Source: DATGZX01 sp035296965 | GTDB taxonomy: Bacteria; Planctomycetota; Planctomycetia; Gemmatales; Gemmataceae | Length of the DNA: 8,136 nt | Assembly (NCBI GenBank): GCA_035296965.1 | Contig: DATGZX010000262.1 | Location: forward strand, 1 to 8,136 | Direction: 5' to 3' | Part shown: positions 1-6,820 of the stretch, piece by piece | Layout: each line of letters starts with the position of its first letter | Position numbering within the stretch: the first letter of the stretch is position 1 | Notes under the pieces: generated by a model | The model's database searches: none | Told to the model about the DNA's origin: nothing | Seen by the model: the letters and a program-made list of their open reading frames with translations, nothing else | Made by a program: the position numbers and the translations under genes

Positions 1-202
1 CCGCTTGCATGATCAGTCGAGCGCGGGGCATCCAGTCAGTCTTCTCACCATGAATCAGGTGACCGATGACTTCGTGTGGGGACCACGTTTCCGGGCCGTA
101 GTTTGCTTGCACAAGTCCTTTAGGCAACCCTGCTAACAATGCCCGAAGAACACGCGGAGTGCTAGCGAGGAGCGTGCCGGTCCCATCGAGACTGAATTCC
201 AT
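1..202 (-). CDS. DinB-like protein, N-terminal part (cut by window edge)
   Basis: Reading the minus strand from ATG at 202 gives 67 codons without a stop up to the window edge. The protein begins MEFSLDGTG and continues with RVLRALLAGLP, then TWSPHEVIGHLIHGEKTDW. The segment W-S-x-x-E-V-I-x-H-L-I-H-G-E is typical of the first metal-binding helix of the DinB/YfiT-like four-helix superfamily, in which His48 would be a metal ligand. Members include thiol-dependent transferases and many stress-associated proteins of unknown substrate, so no specific reaction can be assigned. The start is supported by GAGGAG about 7 nt upstream of the ATG. The rest of the gene, including the other metal ligands, lies outside the window. 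Its leader contains a hairpin at 273-299, and the group II intron remnant lies upstream on the same strand. Confidence 0.8.
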   Translation of the reverse strand, partial: MEFSLDGTGTLLASTPRVLRALLAGLPKGLVQANYGPETWSPHEVIGHLIHGEKTDWMPRARLIMQA

Positions 203-272
203 GTTGCTACTCCTCTAATTGGATTCTCGTCGGCGCCTCGCCCCAAAACCTTGTTTTATGATGTAATTCATG

Positions 273-299
273 CATACTCTCTCCACCCGGAGAAGTATG
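273..299 (-). promoter_or_regulatory. Hairpin in the leader of the DinB-like gene
   Basis: CATACT (273-278) pairs with AGTATG (294-299), and TCTCC (280-284) pairs with GGAGA (289-293). C279 is bulged and the loop is ACCC. This makes an 11-bp stem about 70 nt upstream of the minus-strand start at 202. No T-run follows on either strand, so a classical intrinsic terminator is not supported. It could block read-through from the intron side or act in the 5' untranslated region. No function can be read directly. The rest of 203-397 shows no gene. Confidence 0.4.
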
Positions 300-401
300 A
301 GGGCGTTTGAAAGAAACGCATCAACCAAGCACAAAACGGAACAAACAGATTGCGTTCCGGCTAACGAAGACCTCGGCCGGGTGCGTTGCCTGCGGCGGGC
401 T

Positions 402-434
402 GGGTGGCCCTGGCGGTTACCCGCCAGGGCTCCC
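402..434 (-). ncRNA. Group II intron domain VI with candidate branch-point A
   Basis: Three nucleotides after domain V, GGG (434-432) pairs with CCC (404-402), enclosing a perfect 10-bp stem GCCCTGGCGG/CCGCCAGGGC (430-421 with 416-407) capped by a GTAA loop. A405 lies unpaired on the 3' side of the stem, where the bulged branch-point adenosine of domain VI sits. The position relative to domain V is as expected. The splice site about 7 nt downstream does not show the usual AY ending, so the 3' boundary is not fixed. Confidence 0.65.
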
Positions 435-437
435 ACG

Positions 438-471
438 GACCCGGACGTGCGTGCATTAACGCATCCGGTTC
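438..471 (-). ncRNA. Group II intron domain V
   Basis: This is a 34-nt hairpin on the minus strand. The lower helix pairs GAACCGGA (471-464) with TCCGGGTC (445-438), with one A-G mismatch at the third pair. A 2-nt CG bulge follows, then a 5-bp upper stem TGCGT/ACGCA. The length, the position of the bulge and the 8+5 bp layout match the domain V consensus of group II introns. Two features depart from it: the catalytic triad position reads AAC rather than AGC, and the apical loop is six nucleotides (TAATGC) rather than a GNRA tetraloop. Confidence 0.75.
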
Positions 472-1260
472 TTCGACCGACAGGTTTGCCATCCAGTAAG
501 GGTCCCCGAGGCTATCCAAACGAGTTACGTGGACAGGCTCCGGAGCCTCGATGTGCTCCACCTGTTGCCCTCGCTTGGGTCTGCCGGCCGACGCTTCGCT
601 TCCCTCCACAGGGTCCTCCGGGGCGAGTTCCCCTGCTTCAACGGTACTACCAAAGCGCTACGACTTCCTGCCGCCCATCCCGCCGCACTTCGTTGCCTTC
701 GTTTGGCGGTACCTCAGCGCTCACTCGTTTGGTTCGCTCCCCAGCGGACGAGTGCGCCGCCGTGGCCCGGAGTTGGTCACCCGGTATCTCCGGCCGGGAT
801 TATCACTGAGGAGACGACAGGATCTCCCAGGTTCCCGAGAAACCCCGATTGTCCGTTTGCCATGTTCAGTCGACGCCGGCAGGACCGTTGTCACCAGACC
901 GCTATGGTGCAACAGCATGGCCCCTGGTGTGGGAAAAGCAGAGGCTCCCACGAAAGGTCTTTCGACGCTCAATAGCATGGCTTTCGGACTCGCTGTCTAC
1001 GCTTCGCCGGGTGGGTTACCCCACCACGACGCAAGGCTCGCTTCCAGCCGTTGGTCAGACGCTACTGGACGGGCTTTTCTCCCGGAGGGTTTCGACGAAA
1101 GGTTTCAGAGTGCTTGCTTACATCTCCTCCCCCTTTCCCGAGCTTTGCTTGGCGCAATCCCATCGACCGGTGTATCGAAGCGAACGTGTGTTCGCGCCCC
1201 AGTAATGGCAGCTTCCGTGCTCCTGGGTAGGCATTTTCGATCGGCTTTTCAGTGAGTTAA

Positions 1261-1288
1261 CGGACACCCTTTAGAAGAAAGGGGTCCG
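1261..1288. repeat. 11-bp hairpin at the presumed 5' edge of the intron
   Basis: CGGAC (1261-1265) pairs with GTCCG (1284-1288), and CCCTTT (1267-1272) pairs with AAAGGG (1278-1283). A1266 is bulged and the loop is AGAAG. On the minus strand it lies just inside the candidate intron start TTGCGC (1297-1292). It is therefore most simply a basal stem of domain I. A terminator is unlikely because no T-run follows on either strand. Confidence 0.4.
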
Positions 1289-1369
1289 TGTGCGCAAGTA
1301 GCGCGGGACTACCAGAAGGATCCAGTTCTCGCCTGCAGAGCTACGGCAAGTTCATTGGCCACAGATTTC

Positions 1370-1439
1370 GGGAGGTGGATGACAGCGGGTGAATCCCCGG
1401 CTGCCGGGGGGTATAAGCCCGCAGGGCCGATCCGCTCCC
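1370..1439. other. Nested 70-nt hairpin downstream of the sigma-factor gene
   Basis: Four stems nest in order: GGGAG (1370-1374) with CTCCC (1435-1439), GGAT (1377-1380) with ATCC (1430-1433), GCGGG (1385-1389) with CCCGC (1418-1422), and CCCCGG (1395-1400) with CCGGGG (1404-1409) around a CTG loop. The internal loops are asymmetric. It starts 15 nt after the TAG stop of the minus-strand sigma-factor gene, so it would form in that gene's 3' untranslated region and may act as a terminator or stability element. There is no T-run. I do not recognise it as a known RNA family. Nothing else is recognisable between 1298 and 1454. Confidence 0.4.
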
Positions 1440-1454
1440 ACTTGGTTTCAAATC

Positions 1455-4400
1455 CTATGAGTTCGGCCCGGACAGGGATTGCGTCAGCGATTTGATCTCG
1501 ACATCGGTCAAATGTCGTGCGGTCGCGCGCAACATCTTCTCAAAATGGGCTATGCCGGCAGCGGTGCTGGGAAAGCCGATGTTTCCGTCTACGCCACCGC
1601 TCGTGATCAACGATTTGCCGTTCGCATCGAGGATTACCATCCACGGAATTCCACCTTCTTCCTTGCGAATACGGCTGATGACTGCGGCGCCGTTGGTGAA
1701 GCGCGTATCGAGCTTCACGGTGACATAGTCCTTCGCCAGAAGATTCTGGTGCTTTTCCAGGAAACGGGACAAGAGCACGCAGGGGGAACAGAAGGCACCG
1801 CTGTGTTGGACGAGTACGCGCTTGTCCTCCCGCTTCGCCTGTATCATGGCGTCGGCCAGCAGCTTTTCTGCGTCGGGTACGGGCTGAGCATACCTCTCTA
1901 GGAAGCCCACCAGCTTCTTGCTATCGAGCTGCTTCCCGGTCATTAACGCCAGGGCCGTCGTGCTCGCAACCACTCGGCCATCGGTGCCAAGGATAGCGAA
2001 TGTGCCTCCCTCAGCGACAGGTGGTTGCAATTTCAGCCGTTCCAGTAGGGTGCGCACTGGTGCGCCGGCTGGGCCTTCGGTCGCATCGAGGGCCAGCATG
2101 GTGTAATTGGCGAGCGCGTGGATCGCAGCTCGCTCCACCTCAGTCCTGTTTCGGCTGTAGCGCAGCGCGAAAAATCGCTGGCAGGCCTCGCTACTTTTGG
2201 CAGCGGCGAAGAGGAGCACCCGCTGCTCGGCCAAGCGGGCGTCGTGGAGCTTCGTTTGCAGACGCGCTGGTGGCTGTTCCCCGGCGGCGAAGGCCCGGTC
2301 GATCAGCTGTAGGAGCGTCGGAGGGCCCTCCGGGATTGTGACCTTCACTTCACCCAAATCGATCAGATCTGCCTTGGCCGGGGTGATGTCGGCGACCCGG
2401 CGCCAGCCCCGCATCCTGCTGCCATTCACGTCGCGCTCGATGGCAAGCATCAAGTCGAACTTCCAGCCTGTGGTCAGGCCGGTTAGGACGAACTCGCCGC
2501 TAGCATTGGTGCGGGCACTGCCGCCGAAAATCGGCATCGAGCCGCCGCCTTCCATTTCGACCCTGACGCCGAACTCGACTTGTCGGTCGGCCAGCGGCGC
2601 GCCGGAAGCGGCGTCCAGCAGCCAGCCACGCGCGGACGCGGTTGGGCCGACTGGGATCGTCACTTCGGGGTCGTCGGGTCCGAGGCGGACTATTCCCGAG
2701 AGAACGCCGTCGTCGGTCCGGGCCTGGATGACCATCGGCGACCGACTGCGGTTAGCGCCGAACCTGCCGTCCGAATCGGTTACGGCCCGCAGGCGGCCGC
2801 CGCGGACCCTCGTGGCGATACCCAAAACCTGGGCCTCGGACACGCTGCGGCCGGGCGCGGACTTTAACACAACCCGGCCGGCGAGAACGCCGCGGTCCGG
2901 CCGCTCCGTGTACAGGTTGGCCTCCACGTCCTTTTGGTCGGTGATCTCGAATTGCGGCGGCGGCGCACCCTCCGGCCCGATGATGTAGTAGCGCCCGGGC
3001 CCGGCGAAGAATTCAAAACGGCCCTGCTGGTCGGTGACCGCATGGCGGAGTATCAGTGGATTGACCCCCTTGTGGCTATCTTTGGGGTTGGGCAACTGTA
3101 GCTCCTTTGGGAGTCTGAAGTAGTCTTTCTCCGCCCGTCGATAGAGGGTGAGCCGGCGGCCGGCGAGCGGGCTTCGGTCCTTGCCGATCCCGACCATACC
3201 GTGGATGCGCGTGGCCGGCTGCAAGACAAGTTGGACCGGATCGACCACCTGGCCCGCGCGCACGATGCGCATCTCGGCAGGGGATGCAAAATGCTCTTTC
3301 TCGGCGACGAACAGACAATACTGATTCGAATACACCCGGATCTCGAAGGCGCCGTCCCGGTCGCATTGCGCCGTGCCTCGAAAGTCTCTCAATTGTAGGC
3401 CGCACCCCGCGACTTGCACCTCGGCACCTGCGGCAGGCCGGCCATCGGCAAACGTTGCCTTGCCGCGTACTAGCTGCAATGGCTCCAACGCGATCGCGAC
3501 TTCGTTTGACTGCGCCTTGGGATCAAACGACGGTTGGTCGGGCAGAAAGTAGTTGTCCGTCTTCGCCCAGAACGAAACCCTGCCGACATTGTCCGTAGGG
3601 ATGATGCGGAAGGTTGCTGTGCCGGCTTCATCAGTAGTCGCTCTGAATTCATCGATTCCCGAAAGGTTGAAGTGGCCTCCCTTCCTCGGCCGCTCGACGT
3701 ACCAGGGGTAAACACTTACCCCCGGCAGCGGCTTCTGCTGATTGTCCACGACGCGCACGCGTACCTCGCGCGTCCCATCCAGGGCAAACCGGAGGGGTTG
3801 TGTGTGGTCGGGGGCCAGCTTATATGGATCGCTGGCCGGTTCATTCGCGCGGCGGTAGATGACGTAGTTGAGCCCGACGCCGGGTTTGCAGGCGTAGACA
3901 TTTTCCAGAGGAGCGTCTGCCGGCACGCGGAGGAGTGCGTGACCGCCGGCGTCTGAGTTCTCTCCCCTGATGCGACGAGTCATCACCGTTGCCGCGATGC
4001 TCGCTCCGGCGACGGGTTTTCCCTGACCATCGATTACGGTCACCGGGATTGCGCGCGCCTTGCGCACCGCCAGCCGAATGGGCGCCGGTGCTGTTTCGGT
4101 GTCATAACTATTTGCGAAGAATGCTTGCAAATCGCCATTGTCGGCTTTGGCGAGCACATAGAGGCCGCGCACGAACTGCTTGGGCACCGTCGCGCTGAAG
4201 GTGCCGTCTGCCTTCGACTGGGTCGCGCGGTCAAGCCCGAAGTTGATCAGGACGACATCCGCGTTAGCTATCGGTGCGCCGGCGCCATCGACGACGGTGC
4301 CCTGGATCAGAACGGTCACGGCGTCTTCGAGGGACGAGACTTTCACGCTCTTTGCGGATGCGCCGGCCGTGGCGTCGAAACGCATGGCGAATCGGCCGAA

Positions 4401-5210
4401 CCCGGCAGTAACCAATATCGCGGCCAGTGTGAGAATCAGTGCTGCCCTTGCCCGTGCCACGAGCGCGCTTGGCCAAGCTGCCCGGGCCAATGCTGCCACG
4501 CGCGCAGACAAAGTGCCTGCCTTTGCCGCCGCCGCGGTCCGTGACAGCAATAGCGGCGGCACCGCCTCCGCTGTGCGAACACCCACCAACGTGGCAATCG
4601 CCCCTTCGGCCAATGTTACCCCGCGGCGGACCAGCCAGGCGTGCAACAGTTTTCGCGCCTTGGTCAGCCGGGTCTTCACCGTTCCGGTTGGCCAGGCGAG
4701 TGTGCGGGCTGCCTGCTCGTGGGTCTGGCCCTCCCAGTAACAGAGCAGCAACGGTAGGCGATATTTCTCCGGCAAATGCTGGACTTCTTCTTCGATGATC
4801 CGGCCCAACTCACGCCAGGCGGCCTGGGTGCAGGGATCGGGCATAACCGCGCTGGCGCGGTCATCTTTCCACGGTTCGAGTCTCTTGAGATCCGCACGGA
4901 GCCGGCAACTGTTGCGGTACGCGACCCGATGCAACCACCCGGCCAGCGATCCGGGCCGCCGGATCGTCGCCGATTGCTGGGCCAGAGCCAGAAACGTTGC
5001 TTGGAAGGCATCTTCAGCCGCATGAAGTCGCGGCAACACACGCCGGCACACGCGCCACACGAGCGGCCCGTGACGCCGCACCAACACCTCTAACGCCTCC
5101 GAGCCGCGTCCGGCGACGACTTGCTCCAACAATTGCCCGTCGCTCACGCCGTCGATCCCAGGTGACTTAGCCAGTTGGCCCAGCACCGTGGCCAGATATG
5201 TGTCGGCCAT
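1455..5210 (-). CDS. ECF sigma factor fused to a membrane helix, Ig-like repeats and a thioredoxin-like C-terminus
   Basis: The product is 1251 aa. Residues about 40-108 form sigma region 2 (AEDAFQATFLAL for region 2.2, then the GSLAGWLHRVAYR stretch for 2.3-2.4). Residues 134-192 form region 4 with a helix-turn-helix (EGQTHEQAARTL, then TGTVKTRLTKAR). An Ala/Arg-rich linker leads to one hydrophobic helix (about 253-271) with arginines just before it, which predicts a cytoplasmic sigma part and about 980 exported residues. The exported part has about seven carboxypeptidase-regulatory-like beta domains beginning near 299, 388, 482, 578, 666, 774 and 857 (for example GTVVDGAGAPIANADV and GKATFADGRPAAGAEV). 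Two thioredoxin-like folds follow (about 985-1108 and 1110-1245), and the last has Cys1141-Ser-Pro-Cys1144 and a cis-proline-type IPW at 1188-1190. Such membrane-tethered ECF proteins are known in planctomycetes; sensing of envelope redox state or ligand is inference. The ATG at 5210 has GGAGG 9 nt upstream and is preferred over an in-frame TTG at 5228. It is not known how the sigma part would be released from the membrane, and no anti-sigma gene is adjacent. Confidence 0.85.
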   Translation of the reverse strand: MADTYLATVLGQLAKSPGIDGVSDGQLLEQVVAGRGSEALEVLVRRHGPLVWRVCRRVLPRLHAAEDAFQATFLALAQQSATIRRPGSLAGWLHRVAYRNSCRLRADLKRLEPWKDDRASAVMPDPCTQAAWRELGRIIEEEVQHLPEKYRLPLLLCYWEGQTHEQAARTLAWPTGTVKTRLTKARKLLHAWLVRRGVTLAEGAIATLVGVRTAEAVPPLLLSRTAAAAKAGTLSARVAALARAAWPSALVARARAALILTLAAILVTAGFGRFAMRFDATAGASAKSVKVSSLEDAVTVLIQGTVVDGAGAPIANADVVLINFGLDRATQSKADGTFSATVPKQFVRGLYVLAKADNGDLQAFFANSYDTETAPAPIRLAVRKARAIPVTVIDGQGKPVAGASIAATVMTRRIRGENSDAGGHALLRVPADAPLENVYACKPGVGLNYVIYRRANEPASDPYKLAPDHTQPLRFALDGTREVRVRVVDNQQKPLPGVSVYPWYVERPRKGGHFNLSGIDEFRATTDEAGTATFRIIPTDNVGRVSFWAKTDNYFLPDQPSFDPKAQSNEVAIALEPLQLVRGKATFADGRPAAGAEVQVAGCGLQLRDFRGTAQCDRDGAFEIRVYSNQYCLFVAEKEHFASPAEMRIVRAGQVVDPVQLVLQPATRIHGMVGIGKDRSPLAGRRLTLYRRAEKDYFRLPKELQLPNPKDSHKGVNPLILRHAVTDQQGRFEFFAGPGRYYIIGPEGAPPPQFEITDQKDVEANLYTERPDRGVLAGRVVLKSAPGRSVSEAQVLGIATRVRGGRLRAVTDSDGRFGANRSRSPMVIQARTDDGVLSGIVRLGPDDPEVTIPVGPTASARGWLLDAASGAPLADRQVEFGVRVEMEGGGSMPIFGGSARTNASGEFVLTGLTTGWKFDLMLAIERDVNGSRMRGWRRVADITPAKADLIDLGEVKVTIPEGPPTLLQLIDRAFAAGEQPPARLQTKLHDARLAEQRVLLFAAAKSSEACQRFFALRYSRNRTEVERAAIHALANYTMLALDATEGPAGAPVRTLLERLKLQPPVAEGGTFAILGTDGRVVASTTALALMTGKQLDSKKLVGFLERYAQPVPDAEKLLADAMIQAKREDKRVLVQHSGAFCSPCVLLSRFLEKHQNLLAKDYVTVKLDTRFTNGAAVISRIRKEEGGIPWMVILDANGKSLITSGGVDGNIGFPSTAAGIAHFEKMLRATARHLTDVEIKSLTQSLSGPNS

Positions 5211-5284
5211 GAAGGTCGCCCTCCGCAACGAATGTCGTATCCATCTTAATAGTGCGGCGGGCGCGACGAATGGTTTTTTATTTT
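5211..5284 (-). promoter_or_regulatory. Possible promoter region of the sigma-factor gene
   Basis: Upstream of the minus-strand start, TATTAA (5251-5246) could serve as a -10 element, with an A-tract (complement of the T-rich run 5273-5284) about where an UP element would lie. The -35 position reads ACCATT, a poor match to the sigma-70 consensus. A perfect 9-bp inverted repeat, CGGCGGGCG (5255-5263) and CGCCCGCCG (5304-5312), flanks the A-tract. The ribosome binding site GGAGG lies at about 5224-5220. This is a weak prediction. Confidence 0.25.
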
Positions 5285-5317
5285 CGGATTTCGCGGCAGG
5301 AACCGCCCGCCGGCCTA

Positions 5318-6382
5318 ATTCTACAGCGCTAACTTAGCCTTGTGCGCAGCTGGCGTTTTGACGAAACTGTCCTCTCCAATTGGTTTTAGGGAGGACATGG
5401 CCTGGATGCCCAGCAAATTCGGCGACTGAGGTCGAAACTGACTCGCTATCTCAAGCGCTTCGACAATTGTTTTGAACGGAAGGACACGCGCGCCCACCTG
5501 GGGGTTTACGTCGGCGGTCAGTTGTCCGACCTCCAGGAGAAGAGTGTCGAACCGATCGCTCTGGCCGCCGACGTGGCACCTCGGACGCTGCAAGAATTCT
5601 TGAGTCAACTGAAGTGGGACGAAGACCGCCTGCGGGACCGGCTTCAGCAAATCGTCGTGGCCGAGCAGGCGGGTCCGAACGTCGTGGGAATTATCGATGA
5701 GACCAGCGACCCCAAAAAAGGCGACAAGACACCCGGAGTGCAAAAGCAATGGTGTGGCCGCCTGGGGAAGAACGAGAACTGCATGGTCACCGTGCATCTG
5801 GGTTTTGCCCAAGGTGACTTTCATTGTCTACTCGAAGGGGAACTGTTCTTGCCGGAGAGCTGGGACCAGGACCGCGAGCGCTGCCGGGAAGCGGGCATTC
5901 CCGATGACGTGGTCTACCGGCCCAAGTGGCGGATCGCCCTGGAACTGTACGACCGGGCCGTCGCCAACGGCGTGCATTTTGACTGGCTGACATTTGATGA
6001 GGGCTACGGGGGCAAACCGGAGTTTCTGCGTGAATTGTCGGCGCGTCACCAAAGCTACGTGGCCGAGGTGCCACGCAGCTTGACGGGTTGGTTGAAGCCG
6101 CCGCGCGTGGTAACGCGGCCGTACCATCGCCACGGGCGGGGACGTGGCCGCAATGTACCGCGCCTGGCCAGCGGCAGCCGGCCGGCGCGACGGGTCGATG
6201 AACTGCTGAATGATGCGGCGCTGCGGGATCAGCCCTGGCAACGCTGGCGGGTCAAGGATGGGGAAAAAGGTCAGCAGGTGTGGGAATGCAAACACACATT
6301 CCTGACGATCAAGGACGAGAGCGGCTTGCCGGGCGCGCAGCTGCATTTGCTCATCGCCCGTAATGTGCTGGACATTGCTTAG
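5318..6382 (+). mobile_element. Remnant of an IS701-like insertion sequence, right end lost
   Basis: The interval holds the left part of an insertion sequence whose transposase resembles the IS701/DDE_5 group. The noncoding sequence before the transposase (about 5318-5389) is the expected position of the left terminal repeat; TACAGCGCTAACTTAGC around 5322-5338 is a candidate. No reverse complement of it was found downstream by eye. Similarity to the transposase stops at about 6380, so the right end and the C-terminal coding part appear to have been removed. No target-site duplication can be defined. Confidence 0.6.
5402..6382 (+). pseudogene. IS701-like DDE transposase, missing start and C-terminus
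   Basis: The frame encodes LDAQQIRRLRSKLTRYLKRF at its N-terminus, then FERKDTRAHLGVYVGGQLSDL and EKSVEPIALA, the usual opening of IS701-type transposases. The catalytic core follows: GIIDETSDPKKG with Asp99, QKQWCGRLGKNENCMVTVHLGF, and WLTFDEGYGGKPEFL with Asp199 (numbered from codon 5402). The frame stops at TAG (6380-6382) after LLIARNVLDIA. In the family this position is followed by about 100 residues carrying the third catalytic residue, a Glu, so the product would be inactive. The start is also damaged: the ATG at 5397 is out of frame and hits TGA after 10 codons, and one extra base between it and CTG 5402 would restore an M-x-LDAQQ start. GGGAGG lies at 5389-5394. Starting at the in-frame TTG at 5522 would discard conserved residues. 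Confidence 0.8.
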
Positions 6383-6807
6383 GAGCCAGGGCAGCTCGTC
6401 AACTCAGCCGATGCAATTGCGGAGGAAGTGATGAGGAAGGCGGCGCGGCGCAACGTGCTGAGCCCGCAACGTATTCGAAAGTCGTTAAGATGGACACACT
6501 TTGCCACGAGTGGATCCCTTCACGCCTCGGAAACCTAAGCGGCTGTGCTCGCTACAGTCGCCTCCCGCAATCAGCTCCATAATGGGTTTTATCTGGCTTG
6601 GGCCCGTGTTTGGACCGACGGCATGGGCGATGGGCCAGAACGACCTGCGCGAGATGCGCGCTGGCCGGGGATCGCGAGAGCGAAGGGATTACTTATGCCA
6701 GTCGGATATGTTGAACAGATTAAAGGTACGGACGCAGCCCTTGCCTTTGCCGTGGCTGCTGCCTAGCTCAGAACTAGAAGCACATTCGGCGTTCTTGCCA
6801 AATATCC
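6383..6807. other. No recognisable gene; possible remnant DNA
   Basis: About 425 bp between the transposase pseudogene and the cupin gene. The transposase frame continues through TAA at 6537-6539 to TAG at 6764-6766 with few stops. It reads SADAIAEEVMRKAARRNV and then RNQLHNGFYLAWARVWTDGM, but I recognise neither peptide and there is no ribosome binding site. The other open frames here overlap it and look no better. It may be fragments of another mobile element or old coding sequence. Confidence 0.4.
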
Positions 6808-6820
6808 AAGGAGGACAGCC

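Larger units (their letters stand above)
398..1297 (-). mobile_element. ORF-less (probably decayed) group II intron
   Basis: The minus strand ends in a domain V-like hairpin (471-438) followed directly by a domain VI-like hairpin (434-402), which is the hallmark 3' end of a group II self-splicing intron. The roughly 800 nt before it are G- and A-rich, full of short stems and stop-interrupted in the sense direction, as expected for ribozyme domains I-III. The wording of the stretch around 720-590 also resembles the RNA that precedes the maturase reading frame in bacterial group II introns, but this is from memory and not aligned. No reverse transcriptase/maturase motif such as YADD is present in any frame, so the element cannot mobilise itself. 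Domain IV, where the maturase would sit, seems reduced to about 100 nt (around 590-475). The 5' edge is uncertain: TTGCGC at 1297-1292, next to a strong hairpin, is the best candidate, and GTGGCC near 1363 is an alternative. The 3' edge is placed about 7 nt past the presumed branch-point A405. The long plus-strand frames here are antisense artefacts. Confidence 0.65.

Noticed and set aside
361..609. Minus-strand frame of 82 codons running through domain V
   Set aside because: Its sequence crosses domain V and domain VI of the intron and shows no reverse transcriptase or maturase motif; at most it is a relic of the domain IV reading frame.
270..975. Plus-strand frames of 179 and 148 codons
   Set aside because: Mutually overlapping, low-complexity Arg/Pro/Ser-rich translations opposite structured RNA; no family resemblance.
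551..1255. Long plus-strand open frame of 234 codons
   Set aside because: It overlaps other long frames on both strands, has no domain or ribosome binding site, and lies antisense to the group II intron; such frames arise from GC-rich ribozyme sequence.
1440..1456. tRNA-like T-arm string GGTTTCAAATCC
   Set aside because: It has one T too many for a T-loop, no matching acceptor, D or anticodon arms could be built around it, and it overlaps the stop codon of the sigma-factor gene.
2197..2988. Plus-strand frame of 263 codons and similar ones at 1479-1901 and 4180-4740
   Set aside because: All are antisense shadows of the well-supported sigma-factor fusion gene.
5321..5824. Minus-strand frame of 167 codons in the insertion sequence
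   Set aside because: Antisense to the conserved N-terminal half of the transposase.
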